NCBI RefSeq assembly: GCF_026898115.1
Contig: NZ_CP114036.1
Span: 8,798,001 to 8,862,000 of the forward strand
Length of the DNA: 64,000 nucleotides
Source of the DNA: Streptomyces sp. S465
GTDB lineage: Bacteria > Actinomycetota > Actinomycetes > Streptomycetales > Streptomycetaceae
Direction of reading: 5' to 3'
The notes under the pieces are model-generated. The model saw only the letters and a list, made by a program, of their open reading frames with translations, was not told the origin of the DNA and ran no database searches. The translations under genes and the position numbers were made by a program. How positions within the stretch are numbered: the stretch's first letter is position 1; each line of letters starts with the position of its first letter. Below are positions 24,452 through 32,545 of the stretch, in pieces.

Positions 24452-24768
24452 GTGGGGGGTTGCTTCCATTCCGTAGGAACGTCGGTCACGGGTGTGCGAG
24501 ACCCGTGACCCGCGCCTGGCGTGGGGTGAGAAGCGCGGGCCACGGAAACTCGGCACAGTGGAACAGAGCGAGCGCCGCGGGGTCTTGAGAGCGCTCACAC
24601 AGAACGACTGTCTTGGACCGTGCCCTTGCCGGTCAAGAGTCATGCTGCGTTCACAACGTGAACACAAGCCCTTCGCTCCGCCGCGACAGCACCGAACCAT
24701 CGCTCGATCCACTTCAGAGTTGGACGCATGCGCGGGGTGCGGGCCTCCGCGCACGCCAACTCTTGACT
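24452..24768. other. Upstream control region of the glucanase gene
   Basis: No gene is seen here. A 10-bp perfect hairpin GGTCACGGGT-N7-ACCCGTGACC lies at 24484-24510, in the glucanase leader. TGAGAGCGCTCACA (24586-24599), with palindromic core GAGCGCTC, is a LacI/CebR-type operator, as seen before many Streptomyces polysaccharide hydrolase genes. Further right the DNA leads to the LysR stop at 24769. Confidence 0.7.
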
Positions 24769-25686
24769 TCAGGAACTCTCCGGCAGGGACTCCAGGACAT
24801 CCGCGACGGACACCCGGCCGACGACGTCCAGAAGAGCCTGTCCCAGGACGGAGACCGGCTCCCGGGGAGGGAGCAGCAGGCCGACGGCGGCCGTACGCGA
24901 GGGCCCCGCCAGCGGGATGACCCGCATACCGGCGGGGATGCCGAAGACGTGCAGCCAGGCATGCGACACGATGCTCGCCCACTGGCCCGTCCGGACGTGT
25001 GCGAAGAGGGAGGCGATGGAGTCGGTCTCCACGCGCGGAGCCACCTTGGTGCCCAGTTCGGCGAAGACCGCGTCGAGGACCTGGCGGCCCTGCATCATGG
25101 GGTGCAGCAGGCACAGCGGGTACCCGGCCGCTTCCTCCCACTCGATGCCGGCCGGGTGCACATCGACGGGCCGGGTGGTCAGGAACACATAGCGCTCCCG
25201 GTACAGCGGCACGAACTTGAAGTCCGCGTCCGCCGACGGCGGGCGGTAGGTGAGGGCTGCGTCCAGCTCATAGGTCTGCAACCGGCGGAGGATGTCCTCG
25301 GCCCGCAGATCCGTGTACACCAGCACGGTCGCCAGCGGATTGGCCACGCAGAACGGCTGCGTCAGCACCGACACGGCCGTCGAGGCGGTGGGGACCGTGC
25401 CGATGCGCAGCCGGCCCGTCACACCCGACCGCAGCGCCTGGATGTCGTCACGCATCGCGTCCCGGTCGGCCAGGATCCGCTGCGCCCATACGACGACGCG
25501 CTCGCCCTCCGGAGTGAGCCCCTCGAACTTGCGCTCCCGACGGACCAGGGGCACCCCGAGTTCGTCCTCGAGCTTCCGGATCCCCTCCGACAGCGCGGGC
25601 TGGGAGACGAAACACGCCTGGGCCGCCCTGGCGAAGTGGCGGGCACGGGCGAGGGCGACCAGGTATTCGAGTTGGCGAAGCAGCAC
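24769..25686 (-). CDS. LysR-family regulator of the formate-dehydrogenase-like gene
   Basis: 305 aa, GTG start. The HTH (ALARARHFARAAQACFVSQPALSEGIRKLEDELG) is at about 12-45. The co-inducer domain has the usual two-lobe layout ending in VLESLPESS. It is divergent from the FdhF/YdeP-type oxidoreductase with 163 nt between start codons, so it is the likely activator of that gene. A TCAAAG-N6-CTTTGA palindrome is in the gap. Ligand unknown. Confidence 0.9.
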   Translation of the reverse strand: MLLRQLEYLVALARARHFARAAQACFVSQPALSEGIRKLEDELGVPLVRRERKFEGLTPEGERVVVWAQRILADRDAMRDDIQALRSGVTGRLRIGTVPTASTAVSVLTQPFCVANPLATVLVYTDLRAEDILRRLQTYELDAALTYRPPSADADFKFVPLYRERYVFLTTRPVDVHPAGIEWEEAAGYPLCLLHPMMQGRQVLDAVFAELGTKVAPRVETDSIASLFAHVRTGQWASIVSHAWLHVFGIPAGMRVIPLAGPSRTAAVGLLLPPREPVSVLGQALLDVVGRVSVADVLESLPESS

Positions 25687-25760
25687 TCTCCCATGATCTC
25701 GCGGACCCGGCGGAGCGGCCCGGCGGGCCCGGCCGCGACGGGGCGTGATCGGCCTCGCCT

Positions 25761-25790
25761 ATCACGCGATCAAAGATGCCGCTTTGACCT
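25761..25790. promoter_or_regulatory. Candidate LysR binding site before the FdhF-like gene
   Basis: TCAAAG (25770-25775) and CTTTGA (25782-25787) form a perfect inverted repeat, preceded by TATCACGCGATC with the LysR T-N11-A spacing. It lies about 60-90 bases upstream of the oxidoreductase ATG 25850. Confidence 0.5.
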
Positions 25791-25849
25791 GGCCTTCTTC
25801 GGAGAGGAGCCTGCTTGCGCAGGGAATTCGGAGAAAGGACCGACGGGCG

Positions 25850-28135
25850 ATGCGGGACATCGAAGAGCCGGCCGAGGACGTGACGGTATCGGCGCCCAAG
25901 ACCTGGGCCACCGGTGCTCCCGCCGTCGCGCACGCACTCACCTACGCCTTGGGCCAGACCTCGCCGAAGCGCACCGCCCTCACGCTGCTGAACATCAACC
26001 AGGCGCGTGGCTTCGACTGTCCCGGCTGCGCCTGGCCCGAGCCCGCGCCGGGCCACCGGCACCGCAACGAATACTGCGAGAACGGCGCCAAGCACATCAG
26101 CGACGAGGCCACCTCCCGGAGGGTGACCAGGGAGTTCTTCGAGCGCCACCCGGTCGATGAGCTGAACGGGAGGTCGGACTACTGGCTGAACCAGCAGGGC
26201 CGGCTGACCGAGCCGATGGTGCTGCGCGAGGGAGCGCGGCACTACGAACCGATCGGCTGGGACGAGGCGCTGGACCTGCTCGCCACCGAACTGCGCGGAC
26301 TGGACCATCCGGACGAGGCGCTGTTCTACACCTCCGGCCGGCTGGCCAACGAGCCGGCTTTCCTGCTGCAGCTGCTGGCGCGCGCGTTCGGCACGAACAA
26401 CCTCCCGGACTGCTCCAACATGTGCCACGAGTCCAGTGGCTCGGCGCTGAACGAAACCCTGGGCATCGGCAAGGGCAGCGTGAGCCTGGACGACATCTAC
26501 GACGCCGATCTGGTCTTCGTGGTCGGCCAGAACCCCGGCACCAACCACCCGCGGATGCTGTCGGCCCTGGAGGAGACGAAGCGCCGCGGCGGCCAGGTCA
26601 TCGCCGTCAATCCGCTGCCGGAGGCCGGACTGCTGCGGTTCAAGCACCCGCAGAAGGTGCGCGGGGTCATCGGCCGGGGGACGGACATCGCCGATCAGTT
26701 CCTTCAGATCCGGCCCGGCGGCGACCTGGCGCTGTTCCAGATGCTGAACCGGCTGCTTCTGGAGGCCGAGGACGAGGCGCCCGGAACCGTCCTGGACGGT
26801 GAGTTCATCGCGGCGCACACCACCGGCTTCGCCGCCTTCGCCGACCACGCGCGGCAGATCACCTGGCCGCAGGTGGAGCGGGCCACCGGCCTGAGCCGGG
26901 AAGAGATCGAGCAGGTGCACGCCCGAGTGCTGAAGAGCCGCAGCGTCATCGTCTGCTGGGCCATGGGCCTGACCCAGCACAAGCACGGAGTGCCCACGAT
27001 CAGGGAAGTGGTGAACTTCCTGCTGCTGCGCGGCAACATCGGGCGCCCGGGAGCCGGGGTCTGCCCGGTCCGCGGCCACAGCAACGTCCAGGGCGACCGC
27101 ACCATGGGCATCTGGGAGCGCATGCCCCAGCCGTTCCTCGACGCGCTGGAGGCCGAGTTCGGCTTCAAGCCGCCCTCGGCACACGGCGTGGACTCGGTGG
27201 ACGCCATCCGCGCCATGCGGGACGGCCGGGCCAAGGTCTTCGTCGGTGTCGCCGGCAACTTCGTACGGGCCACTCCCGACAGCGACGCCACCGAACGGGC
27301 CATGCGCAACTGCCGGCTGACCGTGCACATCTCGACCAAGCTCAACCGCTCCCACGCGGTGTGCGGCCGGACCGCCCTGATCCTGCCCACCCTCGGCCGC
27401 AGCGACCGCGACGTCCAGGCCGGCGGAGAACAGTTCATGACGGTCGAGGACTCCATGAGCGAGATCCACGCCACCCGCGGCCGTCTGGCGCCCGCCTCCG
27501 AACACCTGCTGAGCGAGGTGTCCATCATCAGCAGGCTGGCCCGCAAGGTCCTCGGCGCACAACCGGACATCCCCTGGGAAACCTTCGAGAGCGACTACGA
27601 CACCATCCGCGACCGCATCTCCCGGGTCGTCCCGGGCTTCGAGGACTTCAACGCGCGGGTGCGGCGTCCCGGCGGATTCCGGCTGCCCAACCCGGTCAAC
27701 AGCAGGGTCTTCCGCACACCCAGCGGAAAGGCCGTGTTCACCACCAACGACGTCACCGTCCTTCAGGCCCCGAAGGGACACCTGGTCCTCCAGACCCTGC
27801 GCTCGCACGACCAGTGGAACACCATCCCCTACGCCATGGACGACCGCTACCGCGGCATCAAGGGCGGCCGCCGCGTCGTCCTCGTCAACCCCGCCGACCT
27901 CGCCGACCTCGGCATCGCGGACGCGAGCAGGGTGGACCTGGTCGGCGTATGGTCCGACGGAGTCGAGCGCAGGGCCCAGGACTTCCGCGTCGTCGCCTAC
28001 CCCACCAGCCGTGGCTCGGCGGCCGCCTACTACCCCGAGACCAACGTCCTCGTGCCGCTGGACAGCGTCGCCGACATCAGCAACACACCCACCTCCAAGA
28101 GCGTCATCGTCCGCCTGGAGCCCGCCACGGTCTGA
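25850..28135 (+). CDS. Molybdopterin oxidoreductase, FdhF/YdeP family
   Basis: 761 aa from ATG 25850 (GAGAAAGGA upstream); the frame is open from 25745, but YdeP proteins are about 760 aa, which supports the internal ATG. The N-terminus keeps C57-P-G-C60 and C76, probable ligands of an iron-sulfur cluster. The Mo-bis-MGD core follows: SNMCHESSGSAL (where FdhF has a selenocysteine/cysteine region), LVFVVGQNPGTNHPRM, GAGVCPVRGHSNVQGDRTMG and the C-terminal molydopterin dinucleotide domain. Reaction unproven; YdeP is linked to acid resistance and some homologues to formate or nitro-compound reduction. No FdhD or small subunit is adjacent. Confidence 0.9.
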   Translation: MRDIEEPAEDVTVSAPKTWATGAPAVAHALTYALGQTSPKRTALTLLNINQARGFDCPGCAWPEPAPGHRHRNEYCENGAKHISDEATSRRVTREFFERHPVDELNGRSDYWLNQQGRLTEPMVLREGARHYEPIGWDEALDLLATELRGLDHPDEALFYTSGRLANEPAFLLQLLARAFGTNNLPDCSNMCHESSGSALNETLGIGKGSVSLDDIYDADLVFVVGQNPGTNHPRMLSALEETKRRGGQVIAVNPLPEAGLLRFKHPQKVRGVIGRGTDIADQFLQIRPGGDLALFQMLNRLLLEAEDEAPGTVLDGEFIAAHTTGFAAFADHARQITWPQVERATGLSREEIEQVHARVLKSRSVIVCWAMGLTQHKHGVPTIREVVNFLLLRGNIGRPGAGVCPVRGHSNVQGDRTMGIWERMPQPFLDALEAEFGFKPPSAHGVDSVDAIRAMRDGRAKVFVGVAGNFVRATPDSDATERAMRNCRLTVHISTKLNRSHAVCGRTALILPTLGRSDRDVQAGGEQFMTVEDSMSEIHATRGRLAPASEHLLSEVSIISRLARKVLGAQPDIPWETFESDYDTIRDRISRVVPGFEDFNARVRRPGGFRLPNPVNSRVFRTPSGKAVFTTNDVTVLQAPKGHLVLQTLRSHDQWNTIPYAMDDRYRGIKGGRRVVLVNPADLADLGIADASRVDLVGVWSDGVERRAQDFRVVAYPTSRGSAAAYYPETNVLVPLDSVADISNTPTSKSVIVRLEPATV

Positions 28136-28880
28136 CCGGACCGGCCCTGGCCACGGGCGGGGTGGCGATGCGGTGGTGGTGGTATTCGGCGGCGCCGTGC
28201 GCGGAGAAGACCTGGACCTGGCCGCCGTGGTCGCGGGCCAGTTCACGCAGCCGCCGCTGGTGGTGCGGCCGCGCCCGTTCCTCGGTCTGCACCAGGGAAT
28301 GGCGTGCCCACTTCGGACGGTGCGCGAAATGGGCCGCCCGGTACCGCCCGCGGTCGGCTGCTGTGCGGGGCTGCTCGGCCGCGCGCAGTTCCTCGGCGTA
28401 GACGTGCACGGTCGCGTCCGCGCGATCTGCCGGACGACCGCCTGACCGGCGTCCGGGACCGCGCTCGCCGGGTCCGGAGCCCCGGCGATGACCTCCCGCA
28501 GTGCCTCGCCCAGCCGGCTGCCGGACATCCGCAGCGCCTGGGCCGCCAGTTGTTCCCTGCCGCCCTACCCGAACCATGACGACCGGGTCTCGTGAGTGCT
28601 GCGCGCCAAAGGTACGTCAGGTCTGACTGACCCTGCGACCACTTCGGCATCGGAGCTCATTCGCCGGTAACCCGCGCAGCGGACCCACTCAGGCGGCGGC
28701 ACCACCCAAATCACCAGCTTGTTGCCGATGAGCCGGCTCGGTGAAATCCCCGTAACCGATGACGGCGAGTGCGCGCACACCTCTGGACAAAGTCTTCAGG
28801 GGTCTGTCACTTTTGATGGACCCAACCGGTTCTGTCGGCCGTCGGACCTGACGTCGCCTTGAGAACACGAAGGAGGACCC
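28136..28880. other. Long gap with decayed DNA and the regulator promoter
   Basis: About 745 bases. The left 430 carry the remains of an MBL-fold gene (separate entry). A second short minus-strand fragment lies before it in another frame (about 28561-28430, GREQLAAQALRMSGSRLGEAL) and I cannot assign it. From 28580 to 28860 the DNA is less G/C-rich than its neighbours with no recognisable protein, and ends in AAGGAGG just before GTG 28881. Confidence 0.55.
28170..28430 (-). pseudogene. Internally deleted MBL-fold hydrolase remnant
   Basis: One minus-strand frame reads DATVHVYAEELRAAEQP, RGRYRAAHFAHRPKWARHS and then directly RRLRELARDHGGQVQVFSAH. In MBL-fold hydrolases of the type with HLDLDHAGGL and GHTRGHCGV, the first piece follows the HxHxDH region and the second is close to the C-terminus (RVFCAHDP). 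The middle with its metal ligands is missing, so two ends have been fused by deletion. The frame upstream is shifted, and AHD has become AHG. Non-functional by inspection. Confidence 0.55.
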
Positions 28881-29666
28881 GTGCCGCACCGCCGCGAGGA
28901 CGCCTCGTTTGTCCTGTTGGAGGCGCTGGCCGAAGCCGGGCAGCCGCTCGGCGCGCGTCAGGCGAAAGCCGCCCTGGCCTCGGCGGGCATCTCCATCAGC
29001 GAGTCGTCCGCCAGCCGCTTGCTGCGCGACCTCGACAGCGAGGGCCTGGTGGCCACGGCCGGGGCCAAGGGCAGGGTCATCACCGAGGAAGGCCGCCGCC
29101 GGGTCGCGGAACTGCACGGAGTCGCCGCCACAAGCGCCAGGCTCCAGCAGGCCGTCGACGTACGGGCCGCGAAGGACTTGCTGGATCTGCTGCACGCGCG
29201 GCGCACCGTGGAACGCGAGATCGTGCGCGAGGCCGCCGAACACGCCGGTGAGAAGGACCTGACGGACCTCAGGGACCTCACCCGCCGGCACGCCCTCTGC
29301 ATCAGCAAGGGGGAAGTGCCGCAGACGCCCGGACTCGACTTCCACCGCCGCATCATCCGGCTCTCGCGCAACCGGCCGCTCCGGGCCATGGCCGATGTGG
29401 TCCTCGGCCCGCGCTACAACCGGGTGGAGACCCTGCTCGACATCATCATGGGCAACCACCACACCGAGACCAAGTCCGTCGGCGAGCACGAACGCATCCT
29501 CGACGCCATCGCGGCGGGCGACGCGCTCACCGCCGAGCGGACCATGAACGACCATCTGCTCCGCATGTCCGAGGAGGTCGAAAGGTATCTTCCCGCGGAC
29601 AACGACCCCCTTTTCCAGCGCCTGCTGAGCTGGATGGACACCCAGGAGTCGCTGCGGCCCGCCTAG
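28881..29666 (+). CDS. FCD-domain regulator with NrpR/RNase R-type winged helix
   Basis: 261 aa, GTG start with AAGGAGG about six bases upstream. The C-terminal FCD domain is intact, with its metal ligands D and H in LDFHRRII, H in GEHERIL and H in MNDHLLRM. The N-terminus is not the usual GntR HTH: it reads LLEALAEAGQPLGARQAKAALASAGI ... ASRLLRDLDSEGLV ... RVITEEGRRRV, which resembles the winged helix of NrpR and RNase R. An unusual domain pairing. First gene of a co-oriented run (PuuE-like, ECF importer, epimerase, sialidase-like), so it probably senses the compound they handle. Confidence 0.85.
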   Translation: MPHRREDASFVLLEALAEAGQPLGARQAKAALASAGISISESSASRLLRDLDSEGLVATAGAKGRVITEEGRRRVAELHGVAATSARLQQAVDVRAAKDLLDLLHARRTVEREIVREAAEHAGEKDLTDLRDLTRRHALCISKGEVPQTPGLDFHRRIIRLSRNRPLRAMADVVLGPRYNRVETLLDIIMGNHHTETKSVGEHERILDAIAAGDALTAERTMNDHLLRMSEEVERYLPADNDPLFQRLLSWMDTQESLRPA

Positions 29667-29669
29667 CGG

Positions 29670-29790
29670 CGTACGCCGCGGTGCCCCCGGCGCGCCGTCC
29701 CTTCGCCCGGCCCCGGACCGCGCACCGGACACCGCGGCACCGGACACCACGCACCGCGCACCGCGCACCATCGAGCACGACCAGGAGAGA
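29670..29790. repeat. Degenerate CACCGG/CACCGCG repeats before the deacetylase gene
   Basis: Between the regulator stop and GGAGAG of the next gene, GCACCGGACACC, GCACCGCGCACC and relatives repeat irregularly. No hairpin or operator can be singled out. Confidence 0.5.
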
Positions 29791-29796
29791 AGTCCC

Positions 29797-30741
29797 ATGT
29801 ACCCACGCGACCTCAAGGGATACGGCCCCCTTCCGCCCAGTCCGCAGTGGCCGGACGGGGCACGGGTGGCCCTGCAGTTCGTCATCAACTACGAGGAGGG
29901 AGGCGAGCGTTCCATCCTGCACGGAGACCGGTGCTCCGAAGCCTTCCTGACCGAAGAGCCGACCCGTGAACTGCCCAACCTCCGCAACCTCAACGTCGAG
30001 TCACAGTACGAGTACGGCAGTCGCGCCGGCTTCTGGCGCCTGCACCGGATGTTCACCGAACGCGGGCTGCCGGTCACCGTCTTCGGCATCGCCGAGGCAC
30101 TGGAGAAGAACCCCGAAGCCGTGGCGGCCATGCGGGAAGCGCGGTGGGAGATCGCCTGCCATGGACTGCGCTGGATCAACTACGCGGAAATGCCACGGGA
30201 GGAGGAAGAGCGCCATGTGCGCCGCGCCGTCGAACTGCACACGCGGGTCACGGGCGAGCGTCCCCGGGGCTGGTACACGGGCCGGATGAGCCCGCACACC
30301 CGTCGGCTCGTTGCGGACGAGGGCGGCTTCCTCTACGACTCCGACTCCTTCGCCGACGACCTGCCCTACTGGGTACCGGTGGGGGACCGGGCGCAACTGG
30401 TCGTCCCGTACACCCTCGACAACAACGACGGCCGGTACCTGAACACCTACGGATTCCAGTCCGAGAGCTTCTCCCGGTATCTGCTGCGCGCCCTGGACCT
30501 GCTGCGGGCCGAGGCGGACCACTGCCCGAAGATGATGAGCGTCGGGCTGCACACCCGGATCGTCGGCCGTCCCGGCAGGGCCGCGGACCTGGCGCGCTTT
30601 CTCGACGAGGTGGCCGCGGCCGACGACGTCTGGGTCACGCGGCGCGTCGACATCGCCCGGCACTGGCGCCGGGTGCAGCCCGCCGAGGCCCATCTGCCCG
30701 GCCTGCGCGACGCGGCCGTGTCCGCGGACGCCCTCGTCTGA
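29797..30741 (+). CDS. puuE: PuuE-type allantoinase / polysaccharide-deacetylase-fold protein
   Basis: 314 aa, full length. Opens MYPRDLKGYGPLPPSPQWPDG, then ALQFVINYEEGGERSILHGD, the signature of cofactor-independent allantoinases (PuuE) of the NodB-like carbohydrate esterase 4 fold. HGLRW and MSVGLHTRIVGRPGR keep the family's active-site His segments. It would hydrolyse allantoin or another cyclic ureide in the cytoplasm. No uricase, allantoicase or ureidoglycolate genes are nearby; instead an ECF importer and sugar-type enzymes follow. So a related amide hydrolysis on a different substrate is equally possible. Confidence 0.85.
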   Translation: MYPRDLKGYGPLPPSPQWPDGARVALQFVINYEEGGERSILHGDRCSEAFLTEEPTRELPNLRNLNVESQYEYGSRAGFWRLHRMFTERGLPVTVFGIAEALEKNPEAVAAMREARWEIACHGLRWINYAEMPREEEERHVRRAVELHTRVTGERPRGWYTGRMSPHTRRLVADEGGFLYDSDSFADDLPYWVPVGDRAQLVVPYTLDNNDGRYLNTYGFQSESFSRYLLRALDLLRAEADHCPKMMSVGLHTRIVGRPGRAADLARFLDEVAAADDVWVTRRVDIARHWRRVQPAEAHLPGLRDAAVSADALV

Positions 30742-31102
30742 GCTCATCCGCAACCTCTGAGCCCATCCGCGGCCGGATGCGCTCTTCCGCGGCCGGACGC
30801 TCCCGGCTCTCCGGGCGGACATCGCCCGCCCCCGGCGCATGGTCGCCACCCCCGCGTGTGCCCGCCACCCCCCGGCGCGTGCCCGCCACACCTCACGTGC
30901 GCCCGGCTCGCCCCCGGACACGTGCCCCGCGCGTGCCCGGTGCGCTCCGCCCCGGCGTCATCACTCACACGGCCGGTCCTCTCGCGGCCAGTCCGTTCGC
31001 GGCCGGTCCGTTTCCCTACCGTCCGCACCGCCCGATCCACCAGCGACATCCCCAGCAGCGTCCCCCGGGCCCGAGGGGCCCGTCCCACCTGTGGAGACCA
31101 CT
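30742..31102. other. Gap before the ECF importer genes
   Basis: 361 bases with no gene. Two short motif families recur: CGCGGCCGG-ATGCGC/ACGCTC near 30768-30800 and CTCGCGGCCAGTCCG/TTCGCGGCCGGTCCG near 30980-31010, with GTGCCCGCCAC copies between. I found no fold resembling a thiamine, cobalamin or riboflavin riboswitch, although ECF genes often carry one. GGAG precedes ATG 31103. Confidence 0.6.
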
Positions 31103-31717
31103 ATGCGTGAAGGAAGATGGGCAGCCTTGCCCAACTGGCAGTTCCGGCTCTTCCCCCGTGACACCCGCTCCATCATCACCTGTGTCTTCCTGGGCCTGAT
31201 CATGGCCGTGATCCTGCAGATCACCGAGCGGATCGACCTGGCGCTCACCGGCGGCACCATCGCTGTCGTCTCGGCCATCGTGGTGTGTGCCATCTGGGTG
31301 CCGGCCGCGGCCTTCTACGGTCTGACCGGCGCTCTGATCACGGCCTGGATCAACCCCATCATCTCCAACCTGACCGCCTCCCAGCCGATGGCGCCGTTCC
31401 TGTTCGTCACCAACGCCGCGCACACGGTGCCGGTGGCGCTGCTGGTGTGGCTGGTGAAGTCCGGCTCGCGCGGTCTGCGGCTGTGGCACGTGCTGGTGAT
31501 CGGCCAGATCGGCGGCCTGCTGGACGCCGTGTTCTTCGGCATCGGCAACCGGATCATCATGCATATGCCCTGGGACTTCATCGGCTTCCAGGTCCTGGTC
31601 ATCCAGCCGTGTTATCTGGCGGGCAGTCTCATCACCTTCGTCATCATGCGCCGCCTGCTCAAGACCGGCCTGATCACGACCGAGCGGAAGGAGGACCTCA
31701 ATGCCATGGCCGTCTGA
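31103..31717 (+). CDS. ECF transporter substrate-binding (S) component
   Basis: 204 aa from ATG 31103 (GGAG seven bases upstream); earlier in-frame codons lie in repeat DNA. Six membrane helices with short loops and a cytoplasmic amphipathic start (ALPNWQFRLFPRD). It is followed at once by T and two A genes, which defines a dedicated (group I) ECF module. The S component decides the substrate, and this one does not look like BioY, ThiT, CbiM/NikM or RibU that I can recognise. Other genes of the cluster suggest a ureide- or sugar-like ligand. Confidence 0.82.
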   Translation: MREGRWAALPNWQFRLFPRDTRSIITCVFLGLIMAVILQITERIDLALTGGTIAVVSAIVVCAIWVPAAAFYGLTGALITAWINPIISNLTASQPMAPFLFVTNAAHTVPVALLVWLVKSGSRGLRLWHVLVIGQIGGLLDAVFFGIGNRIIMHMPWDFIGFQVLVIQPCYLAGSLITFVIMRRLLKTGLITTERKEDLNAMAV

Positions 31718-31744
31718 GTCCACCCCGTACCGGGGAGCCGGCCG

Positions 31745-32542
31745 ATGAGCGGCACCATGCTCTACCGTCCAGGAGATACGTTTCTGCACCGAGCGGATCC
31801 CCGCGCGAAGATCGTCACGGTGCTGGCCGTGCTGGTCACCGCCCTGACCACCACCCGGCTGGATGTGCTCGCGGTGCTGCTGCTGGCGGTGGTGGCCGGG
31901 CTGTATCTGCTCGGCGGGATGTCGGTACGCGCCTACGGGCGCGGCGTGGCGGTGGTCGTCCCGCTCATCGCCGTACTGGTGCTGCTCCAGGGCCTGCTCC
32001 AGGCGGGGCCCGCGCTGCTGACCGTGGCCGGCCTCACCCTGTCCGAGCCGGGCGTCCTGCTCGCGCTGGGGATCGGTCTGCGGCTGCTGGCCATGGGCAT
32101 CTGCTTCTACGGCTTCTCCGTCTCCACCAGCCCCGCGGACATCTCCCTGGCCCTGAACAAGGTCGGCGTCCCCTACAAGTTCGCCTATCTCACCAGCTTC
32201 GCCTTCCGCTTCCTGCCGCTGCTCCAGGACGAGGCCCGGACCCTGCTCACGGCCATGGCGGTGCGCGGATCGGGCGAAGCGGCGTCGCGCAGCCCGGTAC
32301 GGCGCTGCCGGGCGATCGTGCGGATGCTCTTCCCGATGCTGGTCGGCTCCCTGAAACGCAGCGGTGAGATCGCCCTCTCCATGGAGCTGCGGGGTTACGG
32401 CCTGCCGGGCCGGCGCACCTTCGTGCGCACACTGCGGCTGCGCGGCGCGGACATGGCCCTGATGGGCGGCGCGTTCGCCGTCGCCGCCCTGCTCATCGCG
32501 GCGGGCGCCGGCGCCTTCCCCCTGCTGTCGTCGGAGGGCTGA
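31745..32542 (+). CDS. ecfT: ECF transporter T component (EcfT/CbiQ family)
   Basis: 265 aa. The N-terminal HRADPRAKIVTVLAV opens the family, followed by five to six helices. The two coupling motifs that touch the ATPases are present as AMAVRGS (about residue 172) and SMELRGYG (about 212). It anchors the S component to the A1/A2 pair. A 27-nt gap to the S gene and 3 nt to the next ATPase indicate one transcript. Confidence 0.93.
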   Translation: MSGTMLYRPGDTFLHRADPRAKIVTVLAVLVTALTTTRLDVLAVLLLAVVAGLYLLGGMSVRAYGRGVAVVVPLIAVLVLLQGLLQAGPALLTVAGLTLSEPGVLLALGIGLRLLAMGICFYGFSVSTSPADISLALNKVGVPYKFAYLTSFAFRFLPLLQDEARTLLTAMAVRGSGEAASRSPVRRCRAIVRMLFPMLVGSLKRSGEIALSMELRGYGLPGRRTFVRTLRLRGADMALMGGAFAVAALLIAAGAGAFPLLSSEG

Positions 32543-32545
32543 TCC

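Noticed and set aside
25448..28528. A minus-strand open frame of 1026 codons across the FdhF-like gene
   Set aside because: It lies antisense to a well-supported oxidoreductase, its composition (Gly, Arg, Val, His) is that of an antisense high-GC frame, and no family motif is visible. The same holds for other long antisense frames, such as 199-1629 and 58169-60325.
28565..28780. A small minus-strand gene in the lower-GC patch
   Set aside because: 71 codons without a ribosome site or recognisable content; it overlaps decayed DNA and could not be supported.
29797..30741. Complete allantoin degradation pathway
   Set aside because: Only the PuuE-like gene is present; allantoicase, ureidoglycolate and uricase genes are absent from the window.
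30742..31102. A vitamin riboswitch upstream of the ECF importer
   Set aside because: I looked for the conserved cores of thiamine, cobalamin and FMN riboswitches and saw none in this 361-base gap.
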